Positions 12,471 to 24,330 of a stretch of 64,000 nucleotides of DNA are shown one piece after another. Both the position numbers and the translations under genes were made by a program. Within the stretch, counting starts at the first letter, position 1. Each line of letters begins with the position of its first letter. The stretch comes from Acanthochlamys bracteata. Its lineage: Eukaryota; Streptophyta; Magnoliopsida; Pandanales; Velloziaceae. The stretch lies in the NCBI GenBank assembly GCA_019914995.1, contig CM034129.1, forward strand, positions 1,563,725 through 1,627,724. Reading direction: 5' to 3'. The notes under the pieces were generated by a model. The model ran no database searches. It saw only the letters and a program-made list of their open reading frames with translations, and had not been told where the DNA came from.

Positions 12471-13203
12471 TATGCCCTACGTAGACAAATAACAAATTAA
12501 ACGAAGTACAATTTGCTTCTGCTCCAAGCCAGCCCGCGAGCCGTCTCGCCTCCGTCGCACCGACTTAAAAACCGACAAAACACCCTCTTTCTCTTCGACT
12601 AAAAATTCTTTCCTGTGTCATTTTTCTTTGCTCTCGCATTCGCCATATCAGCTCCGCATCAACAACACCACCACCGTTTTCTTTCTGGTATGGATCAATA
12701 ATCTCGCTCTTCGGTTTCTCAATGTGTTTTTGATTGTTGTGATTTTGTGGTTTTGGTTCTTTCGTTTGATTTGCGTTTCAATTATTTGGAAATTTCTAAT
12801 TTATAGGACGGATTTTTGTTAGTTAAACGAAGAAAGGAAAATGGCTTGTGTCGTGAGTGATTATTCTGTGCTATTATTATTTAAGCATTGGTTGCGACTG
12901 AAAATATTATCTCGGCCGAAGTTTCATGCGGTTTCCTCCCGTTTTACTTCCAGAACCTGCTCATAGACAAGCCGATGAAGTTATTGACCGATAGATCTAT
13001 TGCATGTTTAGGACTGCTTATTCCTTTTATATGTATCTAGATTGATTGAATTAGGTTTTTGTCTTTAGATGACATTAACTTGTTTGGAAGTCGGTGTTTA
13101 TCTATAGCAAGTATTTTGCAGCATTTTGGAATTGCATGATTATTCAGCTATGAAACTTTGGAGCATATCTTATTTAAGCATTTTAAGCCCTTTGGTATTT
13201 CAG

Positions 13204-14381
13204 GCACAGGGTTCTCTGCACCAGCATCCATTTTGTTCATTGACCACTTAAAAATTGTTAGGTACACAATGGTAAGGGTTATTGTTATCTCGTGAATGAT
13301 GGTACGAAGAGTATTTGCAATTGATATTTGCATCACTTGTTCTGTTTTGGCTTTTAGAAATAGATGTGAAAAATCTAGCGAACATAATCAGTCTGTACAA
13401 CTTATTGGAGAAAAGATATGTTTTTAAGTGCTCAGCTGTTGATTATTGATTGGAACAAGAACTACATTGCTTATGCCATTCTATTTGAAATTTTTGTAGT
13501 TTGTTTAGTTATAATTGTGCAGTATTTTTCTGCTCAATAAAACCATGTGATCAGAGAGTGAATAGGATTTTGTGCTCCATACAAGCTAGACATCCCAAAG
13601 AACCTATGTCTTTATGCATTACTTGTGTTGCACCATTTCTAGATAGTGTATGCTACAAACTTTCTGTTGGTAGTTACTCATAAAATGGATGTATCCATCA
13701 AGGAATGCCATGTGTTTTTTTTTTCAAATTAGACGATACTTAATTCAAGAAGCAAATACTTCTAAGTTATAAACCTGTTAGTCTATGGTTGTATCTTCAT
13801 GACAGTACACACCTAGAAATTAATGGCCAATAGTATTACCCCGAACATCAACTGAGTAGTTTATGAACTTCTCAATTCCTGGAGTTGAGCTTAACACGTT
13901 TTGTGGAGCAACTCTTGGATATGCAAGTTGCTCATATATCCCCAACTATATCAGGTAGCTCCTATTATTGCTGGTGCGACTGTAGCAGCTGCTGCCTGGG
14001 GAGGTAAGTATTTGATTCAGGCATGGCAGGCTTACAAAGCACGTCCTCCTGTTCCGAAATTGCGCAGGTTTTATCCTGGCGGTTTTGAGCCGGTGATGAC
14101 AAGGAGGGAAGCTGCATTGATACTTGGAGTGAGGTATCTATATCTTCTAATCTTATTGTGCCTAAATTATACCCTCTCCATCTTTGTTTCTTTTGTCCAG
14201 TATTCTTATCATGTTACCTCTCAGAGAACATGCTGTCATGGAGAAAATTAAAGAAGCGCATAGGAGGGTAATGATCGCAAATCATCCTGACGGTGGTGGC
14301 AGCGATTACCTAGCATCAAAGATCAATGAGGCAAAGGATATACTGATTGGCAAAGCAAAAGGTGGTTCATCTGTGTTTTAG
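13204..14381 (+). CDS. TIM14: Mitochondrial import motor J-protein TIM14/PAM18
   Basis: Inner-membrane J-domain protein that stimulates mtHsp70 in the PAM motor of the TIM23 translocase. The protein has 112 residues: MVAPIIAG opening, one N-terminal membrane segment in an Ala-rich stretch, a short linker ([16 protein letters not shown]), then a J-like domain with [14 protein letters not shown] and the HPD motif in IANHPDGGG. Coding exons are ATG at 13269-13271, then 13955-14133 and 14225-14381, with phases agreeing throughout. The start codon is the last three bases of a small exon (about 13204-13271, donor GTAAGG), so an intron of about 680 bases separates Met1 from Val2. A further noncoding exon is likely near 12.6 kb. 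Length and motifs match Arabidopsis TIM14 proteins; no damage is seen. Confidence 0.9.
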
Positions 14382-14389
14382 TAGCAGAA

Positions 14390-14990
14390 TTTTCTGGATG
14401 CTACTGACACTATATATTGACCGAGAAGAAGAGGTCTAGCTAGGTTCAATAGGGTAAGGGGATTTTTTTTTATTTTTTGGTCGAAGGAAAAGTTTTAACA
14501 TACTTTTTGGTGTCAATCAATAGACAATAGTTCTTGTTTGTACCTATAAATGAACTCCCTTAGATTGGAAAATTCTTCCGCTGGATCATGTAGCATGCAA
14601 GTAGTGTATGAAGCTTGCGCCATATTCTTTTAGTTTGTGGAATGTAGCAAGGATTTAGCAAAAAATATATGATTGTCAGTTTTGGATTTCTACATAACCA
14701 TGGGTGCTACATTTGGCTTGTTCTTCACTGGTAACTCTTATAAGAACATGGTCCATCTATCGGTCACGTCTCTAAGTAATGAAGTGCCCGTTCTTCTCTG
14801 TAGAAACTTGCACCGGTTACTTTGTTGTTGCCTCTATCATCCATCAATTTCCTTGCATTGTTCTATACTATAATCGTCCTACCTTCCTCCCAGCAACGTC
14901 AACAATCCCATGCATTCTGGAAGCTGGCATCAATGCATCCTACAGCAACGAATGTGGCAAATTGACACTGAAAGTAGGGGCCTGTTCAGC
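14390..14990. other. 3' region of TIM14 and spacer
   Basis: Downstream tail of TIM14, then sequence leading into a PPR relic on the other strand. Small plus ORFs at 14673-14997 show no recognisable domain. Confidence 0.45.
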
Positions 14991-14999
14991 ATGCTGACA

Positions 15000-16406
15000 T
15001 TAATGCACCCCACGGCAACAGATGTGGCTCCATTGGCATTGAAAGCACCTGTTCAGCATCCTCACCTTGCCTGCTTGACCAAGTAGATCAGTTAGGCAGT
15101 TGTAATACTCTCCCTCAGTCTGCAGGCTGTGTGGTTCTCCATTGAGTAGAATAGTTCCTTCCCTTGATCGACTAAACCTGAGCGAACATAGCCAGAGAGC
15201 AAGCATATGCTGAGTTTGGGTAGATTCCCCTCTCCTCCATCTTTGTGAAAAGTTGGGTAGCAGCTTCTCTGTGGCAGTGAACTCCAAGGCTGCTGTCCGT
15301 TGCATTCCACAATATAACATTGAACCATATCAAGCACTTCCTATGTGCCATTGCAACACGCGCATTTCATGGACTATCTACAACAGAACTTGCAAGAATC
15401 ACATTGTCAACTCTACACAGCTTATTATGGTGTTTATGAACAAATGACATTTCCGTCCGTGATCGATACCACCAACTGTGGTGCAATCTTTTAGAACGAT
15501 GGACAGAGAGGTATCAGGCTTCACCTATTCTGCCTGCATCTTGTTAAAAACGTGCAATGCATCTTCTTAAAAACATTCAATGCCTATAGCCAATTCCCGC
15601 TCCTCATAAAATTATCAATCATCGCACTCCAAGAAACCAAGTTCCTGCTTGGCATTCTGCCGAACAGTTGCCGTGCCTTTCAAATTTCCCGCCTTTCCCA
15701 AAACCTAAAAGCATGGTATTCCAAGAGATCCCTTTCTCTACAGAAAATCATGTTATCATCTTCCAACAAACCTAAATTGCAGTACATGAATTTGAGAGAA
15801 TTTTTGTCGACAACGATATCTTCGGCGCCAGATTTGAAAACCTGACGATGAATTTGGCGGGAAAGAATGGCATCCGCATTATTTGGCGGAAAGCAAAATT
15901 TTTCACGAGGTAACCGAAGGTAAGAGCATTGGGTTTCGAAGCTGTAGCGCGCATCGAGAGGGCGTTAGTGTTTGACGACGTCGGCAGGAGAGAGAATGGA
16001 GAGGAGAGCGCTTCATGTGAAAGCGTCGGGATTCAATACCGAATTGAAGATGGAGAAGAGGTACCGGTGATTGAGGGCGTTAGTGTTAGATTTCTGAAAG
16101 CGACAGGGAAAGAAGAGAATACCGCGGCTGGCAAATTTGTTCGGTGGAGAAAGCCGGAGAGGATGCAGCGAGCGACCGCGCGGAAGTCTGCGGCGGAGCT
16201 TGAGTCGGCTATCGCGAGGAAGTCGAGAATTTGTTGATCGGGAGTAATGAGAAACATGAAGATGACAATGCGACGAATTCTGCCTTTGCTGATGCAGTTG
16301 AGCTACTCGGAGCATGGACGGAGTTGTTTGCTTTAGTCGGAATTTTCATCGAACGGGTCGCGGTGCGCGGGAAGGCAAATTTTGGGTGAATATTCAAATT
16401 TTCCAC
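15000..16406 (-). pseudogene. Decayed pentatricopeptide-repeat (PPR) gene
   Basis: Fragments typical of a plant organelle PPR protein lie in order on the minus strand but in different frames. From the N-terminal side: a possible leader near 16406 (MENLNIHPKFAF); LFSIFNSVLNPDAF near 16045 (compare the PPR phrase PDAFTYN); KPNALTFGYLVKNFAF near 15930; QIHRQVFKSG followed by DIVVDKNSLKFMYCNLG near 15860-15780; then GYVRSGLVDQGKELFYSM and YYNCLTDLLGQAGKV near 15200-15090, which matches the C-terminal repeat region. Several frame changes and stops interrupt it, and it is much shorter than a normal PLS-class protein (500-700 residues), so large parts are missing. Assignment to PPR is firm; the exact orthologue is not recognised. 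Confidence 0.75.
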
Positions 16407-16650
16407 AATAAAGGCCTCTCAGCATAAACAGAGAACTCAATTTAGTGGGACTATAAGGAGACCATATAAACCAGGAAGCCCTGATTTGTAAAATATCTTG
16501 GACTACAATAAGCTAGTAGGGGATGTTTTGCTGTGACTTGTGGGCTTCTGGATTTATCCAGGTAAGAAGCTTCTTTTCGCCCTTCTAAATTTCGGTTTTT
16601 TCCGTCTTTTACTTTTATCTCCTTGTTAAATTTGTTGTTTTCTATTTTAG

Positions 16651-16880
16651 GAGCCGTTTGGAATCTTATGAATATTTCAGAATAAAAAATAATTTTATTT
16701 TATTTTAAGAAATAAATGTTATTTTTTATTTAAACAATAATAATAAAATTTTATGAGATAAAAAAGTGTTTATATTTTAAAAAATTTTAAATAAATTTTA
16801 TACAATATTAAAAAAATTTATTTTAAAATATGAAATTGAAAAATAGTTTTTTGAAAAGTAATGCAAAGTGCATCCTTAGT
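16651..16880 (+). repeat. AT-rich MITE-like element, copy A
   Basis: Starts with GAGCCGTTTGGAATC and ends near GCAAAGTGCATCC. The interior is almost only A and T. The entry flank GTTTGG and the closing GCA(A)TGC/GCAAAG wording recur in the other copies. Confidence 0.5.
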
Positions 16881-16950
16881 TACCAGCTCAAGATTGAATA
16901 TGAAAAGATGCCAAATGCATCCTTAGTTAGTAGCTCAAGATTGCATATGA
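16870..16950. repeat. Imperfect 47-base-period duplication
   Basis: GCATCCTTAGTTACCAGCTC at 16870 recurs as GCATCCTTAGTTAGTAGCTC at 16917, each followed by AAGATTG(A/C)ATATGA. It abuts the end of copy A, so the element edge and its flank may have been duplicated together. Confidence 0.75.
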
Positions 16951-17080
16951 ATTCCTATGAACTTCGTAGTGTGATATGATATCAGGTTATGAGTGCTTTA
17001 TCAGTGATTGCATTGTTCAAATTTATGGTAAGAAAGTTGAATTCATCACGATCCGTAGGTAATCCATGTTTGTAATAATG

Positions 17081-17300
17081 GTCGGAAGTATATTAAAAAT
17101 AGAATTTTTCTAAAAAAAATAATTTTATTTTTTTAAAAAATAAATTTTTGTTTATTTCAAAATAAATAATAAAAATATTTTAGTATATAAATTTTTATAT
17201 TTTTAAATAAAATTTTTATATATTTATATATAGTATATATAAAATATATAATGAAAAATTAGTTTTGTTTTTTAAGTTTTGCAAACCGCCCGTTTACTCC
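17081..17300 (+). repeat. AT-rich MITE-like element, copy B
   Basis: Entry GGTCGGAAGTATATTAAAAA and exit GTTTTGCAAACCGCCCG bracket an A/T-only core with the family wording. Confidence 0.5.
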
Positions 17301-18180
17301 GGTAACCAAGGGTTGCAAATGGGTTTGGTTGTTTTCCTCTTTCGAACGTAGAGAATCTTGACATGTTAGAGAAACACAAGACTACAACAGTGAGAAATTA
17401 ACAGCTGATGACAAATGATAATAAATCACGTTTGAATTCTGATTCAAGAAACAAGACTTCTTAGACCTTAAAACTTATACTTACATTATTATTAGAATTG
17501 TTGACCGGGAGTACGCTGGAGTTACACTAGTCTGCCATGTCTTTGTTGTAAATGCTAGAAAGTTGGAAATTTTTGCATTCTGGCCTTATTTTGAAGACAC
17601 TTGGATTAGTGATCACTTAGTCTCTACTACAGTTCATGCTCATGTTCATTGCTCTACGTTTGTGTTAACAAAAGATATCACATGTGTCTATGACTCGATT
17701 ATCTACTTTTCGTCACTAAGAAAATGGGATGCTTTGTATGATTCCTAGGTTAACTTGGACTTTGTTTTGATATCGTATGAAAGGTATGTCTATCTTTGGT
17801 CTTCGGATGACCATAATTGTTTGTTTCCATGCATTTGATCAATGTCTTGAACAAGTTTAAGCATTTTGTCAATATTGAACTGCTGCAAGTTGCTAATTGC
17901 TCTTTTGTTTTTACGCTCTTTAGATTTTATGTTGGAATTCATTTGGAGTCATTGGCCTTTTATTTGAAACTGTCACTAGGGAACAAAGAAATTTACTCGT
18001 GCAGGTTGTTGAGTTTTAAGAGTACAAGCAAAAGATGCACTAGTTTATAATGATTGGTACGAATTCAGGTCAGTGTTTTAGCTTGAACTGAAATACAGGA
18101 GTTATTATTTAATTGAGTTATCAAGTAATCTCATTTGTAGGACTATTATGTTGTGAGATTCCACCGACCATAATTTGAAA

Positions 18181-18402
18181 GCATTTGGAAATATTTTTAA
18201 AATAGAATTTTTTTAAAATAAAAAATATTTTTATTTTTATTTAAAATAGTAATTAAATATATAATAAAAAGTTTTACTATAAAATTTTTTAAATATTTTT
18301 TAAATTTTAAATAAAATTTTTTAAATATTTATAAAAAATATTAAATAAAAAATTTAAAAATTGCTTTTGAGATAAGCAATATCAAACGTCTTCTTAGTTC
18401 AT
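18181..18402 (+). repeat. AT-rich MITE-like element, copy C
   Basis: Entry GCATTTGGAAATATTTTTAA, exit GATAAGCAATATCAAACGTC. The ends are roughly inverted (ATTTGG against CAAACG) and the interior carries TATAATAAAAAGTTTTACTA, closely shared with the copy at 44.4 kb. Confidence 0.6.
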
Positions 18403-19144
18403 CAATTTACCGCTACTTCAAAATGAAATAGCAAACTCATGTGAAATACTGTTTTAATATTACTAATCACTTCTAGCCTGTATCATACTACAAGGGACAG
18501 AAAGCTGGAGCTTTTTTATTTATTTATTTTTCTATCAGCAAACATTTTTTCTTATTCACTGCTTGCTTAGCTTCTCAAGAAACTTTATTTTTCTTAGATT
18601 AGAATTACGACTAGGCTGCCTACTTTCAACATTTTATTCCTTCAGCAATTTGTCTGTAGTTATATCTGCAGGAATTACACTTAGCCACCAATCACACAGC
18701 CCCTTACAGGTACTACTACCAAAACATTAGCTAGTCAAAGCTTATCTTTTAATTGTATCCTGAATTTTGGTTCTCAAATTCTACCTTCGATTCAATTATT
18801 CAAATAAGATTTTCTAAATCCCTTCATCAAGACTCTGAATACTGATCTTTTATGGCCTGTACAAGGGAAGTCTGAAGTGAGTGAAAACCTCGAAATAACT
18901 TGGCCTAAACAAGTAGTGCATATGCCATCAAGCTTTTGTTCTTGATTCAAAAGTGAACTGAAGTTAGGAGCTAAAATTTCACGTATTTGTCTAAAGACGA
19001 AAACAAAATATGACTTCTCCAGTGCAGAACTTCCTGGAAACGTCATACGGAAACTTGGAAGTTTTAAAGAGGAATACTGACCTCAGCTTACCCTAACTGT
19101 TACAAGGGAGGATAATCAATATTTTTGATGAGTAGTTCTAGATC

Positions 19145-19380
19145 CGTTTTGGAAGTGTTTTTTAATTTTTTAATTTCAATTTTTTTTATGTTTTTAAATA
19201 AATTTTTATAATATCTTATAGAATTTTTTAAAATATAAAAAAATTATACATCATCAAAATTTGTTATTATTTATTTTAAATTTTTAGATAAAAAAGTTTT
19301 AATTTTTAGATAAAAATATAAAATTCAATTTTAAAATATTTTTTATTTTAAGCAGAGTTACCACAATCATTTTTAGGATA
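19145..19380 (-). repeat. AT-rich MITE-like element, copy D (reverse)
   Basis: Entry CGTTTTGGAAGTGTTTTTTA with the interior running as the complement of copies A-C (TTTAAATAAATTTTTATAAT then a TTATTATTTATTTTA block). Confidence 0.45.
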
Positions 19381-19584
19381 TCCTGATAAGTCCAGTCCTA
19401 CTATCTTTTTCGTCTATCTTTCTTTTTGGAAATTCTACCTGTCAAGAAACAGCATTTCTTTCATTTGAAGAGTTTTTTTCCTATGTGGTTTCTGTCTAGT
19501 ATGCTTGAGAATTTTATTTCAGACATGCTTTCTATTCACATTTTCTTTCCTTTTCTTTAGCTTTTGACATAAACTGATGACCTA

Positions 19585-19795
19585 CGAGTGTAGAAATTTT
19601 TTAAATAAAAAAATATGTTTTTTTTTCTTTTAAGAAAATAATAATAATATATAATAAAAAAATCTCAACGTAAATTTTTTTTATATTTTATAAATTTTTA
19701 AATAAAATTTTTAAATATTTATAAAATATGTATTAAAAATAAAAAATAAAAAATAAAAAAATTTTGTCGAAAAAATGAAAAGTAAAAACGCACGC
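19585..19795 (+). repeat. AT-rich MITE-like element, copy E
   Basis: Core contains AATAATAATATATAATAAAA and AAATTTTTAAATAAAATTTT, then AAATATTTATAAAATATGTA, in the same order as copies C and the one at 44.4 kb. Confidence 0.5.
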
Positions 19796-19964
19796 GTATA
19801 CCTAACCTTCTATAGTCTAATATATCAAACTCATTGAATTGACGAAGGCGTTCATTTCATATATACAACAGTGCAAACTTATACAATAAAAGCTCTGCTC
19901 TTGTCATTCATTCCCCGGAAAGTTCCCCTTTTTTTTGTGCGTTCAGCAAACTGCATGTGCCCAA

Positions 19965-20160
19965 CAGTTTCGGAGTGATTTTTATTTAAAATAAAAATAT
20001 TTTTTAAAATGATTTTTATTTTTATTTAAAAATAATATAAAAAACAAATAAAATAATTTTTTTATATTTTAAAATTTTTAAAAGATTTTAAAATTTTATT
20101 AAAAATTTAAATAAATAAATAAAATAAAAAAATAAATAAGCATCGCAAAACGAGCTCTAA
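19965..20160 (+). repeat. AT-rich MITE-like element, copy F
   Basis: Entry CAGTTTCGGAGTGATTTTTA, exit AGCATCGCAAAACGAGCTC. Similar size and core to its neighbours, 170 bases after copy E. Confidence 0.45.
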
Positions 20161-20294
20161 AAGCTTCAAACTGATACGTATATACATTCTAAAAGCAAAA
20201 CATATATACATTCTTCCTTGAGTTTGCTTCCCTAGTCCGCTTATTATTCTCTGAAACTGATACGAATGTTTCTCAACTCTCAGCTAATTTGCTC

Positions 20295-20520
20295 CATTTT
20301 AATATATTTTGAAGATTTTTTTAAATATATTTATAAAATAATTTTTAAAAATAATTTATTTTTTATCTAAAAATTTAATAATAATAAAATTTAATGTTAT
20401 ATAATTCTTTTATATTTTTATATTTTAAATAAAGTTAAATATTATAAATAATTCATTAAAATTTAAAATAAAAAATTAGAATGATAATTAATTAAAAGAA
20501 ATAATTTGCATTTCTATGCA
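20295..20520 (-). repeat. AT-rich MITE-like element, copy G (reverse)
   Basis: A/T-only block with AAATATATTTATAAAATAAT and TTTTTATCTAAAAATTTAAT, reading as the complement of the forward copies. Confidence 0.4.
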
Positions 20521-20949
20521 ATTATGTGAATTAAGGAAAGTGAAAGTGTCGTTCACTTTATATCTCAAATGTAGATTAGTTTTTATTATCCGGATATCTT
20601 AGAAAATAATGAAATGCTCACGATTTTATGAACTCTTTACGTTGCATTTCGTGATCAGAGTATTCCATTTCACAATTTGAATTATATTTTTAATGGGATA
20701 CGTAACAATATTATAAAATCTTTTCTTGTCTAAGTAAACGCTCGTGTTTGCATTTTTCTGTGTTGCTGATTATTATTAGTCTAACTGCATTTGTCGAGAT
20801 AGTTAATATAAAATAATCTAATTTTTTCTTGACTCTTATGTTTGATAGCCATCATATCAACAGTTGCCTTGAACATGTCCGGACGAAAATAGTCTTTGGT
20901 TACTAGTCTTCCTAGGCCAAAATCATGGATTCCACGGAGTCATTATGAA

Positions 20950-21145
20950 TGAATGGTGCTTTTAAAATAAAATATTTTTAAATAAAAATATTTATTAAAA
21001 AAATATGAGTTTTATTTTTGTAATATAAAAAGTAATAAATAAAATAAATAATACAAAAGTTCTAATAAATTTTATCAAAATTTATATAACTGTATAAAAA
21101 ATATGAAAAATTAAAATTTATTTTTTAAAATGGAATGCCCAAAAA
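20950..21145 (+). repeat. AT-rich MITE-like element, copy H
   Basis: Entry GGTGCTTTTAAAATAAAATA, exit TTTTTTAAAATGGAATGCCC; the entry matches the CTTTTAAAATA start seen in other copies. Confidence 0.5.
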
Positions 21146-21329
21146 TCTCTATAGCTTCACCAAGTAGCGGAAATCTTAATTAGCTGCCAACATCTACAGT
21201 TCCTTTTCTTTGTCTTTTTTTTTGTGCTTTTTCTTGAATAAGTTTTTGTTTTTGTACGTGAATAATGCAAAGTTTTTGGGAGATGATTATGCAATTATTA
21301 GGTAAGATTGAATCAGCAAATACGCATGA

Positions 21330-21560
21330 CATATTTGGTTTTATTTATCTTCTTATTTTCATTTAAATTTTATATTTTATATTATTAAATAAATTTTTAT
21401 AATATTTTATAGAATTTATTTAAATTTAAGAAAATAAAAAAATTTACATAATTAATTTTTTAATTATTCTTTTGTTGATAAAACTTGTTTCTAAAAAAAA
21501 AGGAAATATATTTTATTTCACAAAAATTAATTTTTAAAAGTATTTCAAAACTCATAGTCC
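21330..21560 (-). repeat. AT-rich MITE-like element, copy I (reverse)
   Basis: Entry CATATTTGGTTTTATTTATC, exit AAAAGTATTTCAAAACTCAT, with the reverse-orientation core wording of copy D. Confidence 0.45.
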
Positions 21561-21714
21561 GTATACCAAGCTACAGAAAGTTAATATCTTTGTTACCCAG
21601 GTATTGGCAAAATGACTTGTATTAGAAAGAGTTCATGGTTTTATGTTGTTTTTCTTCTACAGCCGGCTAGAAATTGATGCTGTCTAGTTCATATCATTTT
21701 TAAAGGCAAATGTT

Positions 21715-21945
21715 TTTCACCAAATTAACTTTTCAATTTTCAATTTTATATTTTTTAATATATTTTTTATATATATTTATAAATTTATTTAAAATTTTAA
21801 AATATAAAAAGTTTATATAGTGAATTTTTTTTATTATATATTGTTATTATTTTTTGAAGATAAAAAAATAAATCTTATTCTTAAAAAAATATATACTTTT
21901 TATTTAAAATAAATTTATTTAAAAAATACTTTTAAATACCCAATT
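21715..21945 (-). repeat. AT-rich MITE-like element, copy J (reverse)
   Basis: A/T block with TATATATTTATAAATTTATT and a TTTTTATTATATATTGTTAT stretch, ending AAAATACTTTTAAATACCCA. Confidence 0.45.
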
Positions 21946-21974
21946 CTTAGTTCTAATGATCAGTCAGAAGACTC

Positions 21975-22185
21975 GGGATGTTTTAGAATACTTATAAATT
22001 ATATTATTTTAGATCTAAAAAATATTTTTATTTTTTATTTTTAATAATAATAATAATTAATTAAATTTTTATAAATTTAATTTTTTAAATAAATTTTATA
22101 AAAATATTCAAAATTATTAAAATATGTGAAACGAAATAAAGTTTTCGAAACGCCACTCTCAAATGAGCTCTAAAATTTCTTTGTT
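21975..22185 (+). repeat. AT-rich MITE-like element, copy K
   Basis: Entry GGGATGTTTTAGAATACTTA, exit TTTTCGAAACGCCACTCTC; follows copy J after about 30 bases, so two copies lie almost back to back in opposite orientation. Confidence 0.45.
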
Positions 22186-23039
22186 AATTTACAAAGCTTT
22201 TCTCTGTTCAATAGTGCATGCATCTAGCAGAAGCCGGTTACACATTGTAAGAGTTTTTTAAACAGTTAATCAAAGTGAAAAAGACAAAACTTATGTCTTT
22301 TTGTGTTGCAAGTTTGCAATTGCGAATCTGTTTGACCATTTTAGCATCTTGAAACAGCTAACAATAGAAATTTTCTGCCAAAACGTAGTCTCCAATTCTG
22401 CTGAAGATTCTAAAACTAGTAGATAGAGACTCTGATATTAATACATTACTCTTGGCTTACATCTCTGATGATGGCATGTAGGTTAGAAGATATTGTCAGA
22501 TACTTGAATTATATATGCCAGAGAGTAGTCAAAGTCCAGAATTGAATCATATGGTTGAATTAGCAGCTACATATGAAATTATCTGGCTGCTACTAGTAAA
22601 GTCGCCCAAGAGTCCTAGGCTACATATTCATTAAATGTGTGATTGAATCTTCTCGTTCTCGTTGTGGATTTAACTAGCATGATGATCCTTGCTATAGAAG
22701 AGAAGTCTAAGATCATAAAATCATATGGAATTGCGGGGTAGAAACTTGGAATCACGTTTCTTGGCTGCTTACAAACGTTGGTGAGTTTTAAATGCACTTA
22801 ATTAAGTTTTGTAAAAGTAAAAAAATTAAAAATTAAAGTTTTTGAAAAATAGATTCAGAGTGAAGTTTAATTTTGTTGTTTCGATTATTTTGAAATTGAT
22901 TGAGTTAGTTTTTATGTTTTAATTTTAATTAAAACTTCAGTATAGTAATGTGGAAATAAAATTTTAAATTTTTTATAATATATTAAAATACTTGAACTGA
23001 AATTTTAATTATGGCGGAAGTAATTATAATTCAGATATT

Positions 23040-23270
23040 TAGGATGTGTTTACCAATCTTTTAAATTTTATTTTTTTCAAACTCACTTTTAAAATAAAAT
23101 TTAAAATAGACTATTTCTATAAAAATTTTGATTTTATTTTAAAACTTACTATTAATACAAAAAATATATAAAAATTTATTTTTTATTAAATATTTTTTTA
23201 AGTGTTAATTTAATTTTTTAAAGTTACTTTCAAAAAAATAAATTTATCTCAAAGTAAAACTTCTAATGAA
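23040..23270. repeat. AT-rich repeat, related or separate family
   Basis: Entry GGATGTGTTTACCAATCTTT and a core of T/A runs ending AAAGTAAAACTTC. The start resembles GTGTTTA of the element at 38.8 kb more than the GTTTGG family, so family membership is unsure. Confidence 0.35.
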
Positions 23271-23764
23271 GAAAAGTTAGAAGATCAAATTAGGGAAAAT
23301 AAAAATTTGACATTTGGCTAAAGGACATGGCATGCATTATATCCCAATTTTTTCAAAATGGACTGCTCCTGGTAATAAACCTGACTAGTATTCTATGACT
23401 GTATGTAGAAGTTCACGCTTGAACTGCGACAGATGTAACAGTTCTACGTTGATTCAAATCCTCTCGAGACTGCAGCGGTAGACTACTAATATGTAGCGAC
23501 GTGAAGCATATTGTAGTCTTGCATTAGCCCCAATAGTTTTTGGGTTTCATTATAAGCCAATACTTTTTCACTAAAGACTTTGGATGATCAAGCTAAAAAA
23601 ATTTTTTAACAAACAATCGTTATGCTTTAAGCGATCTTGGTAAGGACATGTTTCAATCATAAAAAATTTTATATTTTTTTGGCAAGATTTTAAATTTTGG
23701 TACTTTATTTTTTCAATTATTATTTCAAATTTTATTTTTTATAAAATTTACATTCATGCAATTA

Positions 23765-23935
23765 AGGAAGCGTTTTTTAGAAATAATTTTAAAATATAAT
23801 TAATAAAAAAATTTTATGTAGAATTTTTTATTTTTTAAATAAATTTTATAAAATTTATAAAAATATATTAAAAAAATAAAAAATTATTTCTTTAAAAAGC
23901 AATGCCAAAATGCTTCAAAAACATGCCTTAAATTA
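23765..23935 (+). repeat. AT-rich MITE-like element, copy L
   Basis: Entry GGAAGCGTTTTTTAGAAATA and exit AAAAAGCAATGCCAAAATGC; shorter than the other copies, but the exit GCAATGCCAAA is the clearest form of the family end. Confidence 0.55.
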
Positions 23936-24104
23936 AATTGTTTGTAGAGCCATGGTTGTGCAAGATGCCAATCCTAGTATTATTACTCTCTATTTGGAAG
24001 AGTAATCTCTATACTTTGTACTTTATAGTGAAGAATGATATCCTTGTTCAGACTAATAACTATTACAGAGATCTGCCAATTTCATTTTGATGTCTTATTT
24101 TGGG

Positions 24105-24330
24105 ATTGCGTTTTCTAAATACTTTTTTTAAATTTTTTTATATTTTTAATATATAATTTATAAATATTTAAAAATTTAGTAAATGTAAAAAATTTTACGT
24201 AGTGAAATTTTTTTATTATATATTTTTATTATATTTTGATATAAAAAAATAGAATTTGTTTTTTCAAAATAAATAAAAATATTTTGTTAGTTTAAAAATT
24301 TTTTATTTTATAAATAATTTTAAACGTTCA
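24105..24330 (-). repeat. AT-rich MITE-like element, copy M (reverse)
   Basis: Entry GGGATTGCGTTTTCTAAATA, exit AATAATTTTAAACGTTC, with the reverse-orientation core (TTTTATATTTTTAATATATA then AAATATTTAAAAATTTAGTA). Confidence 0.5.
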
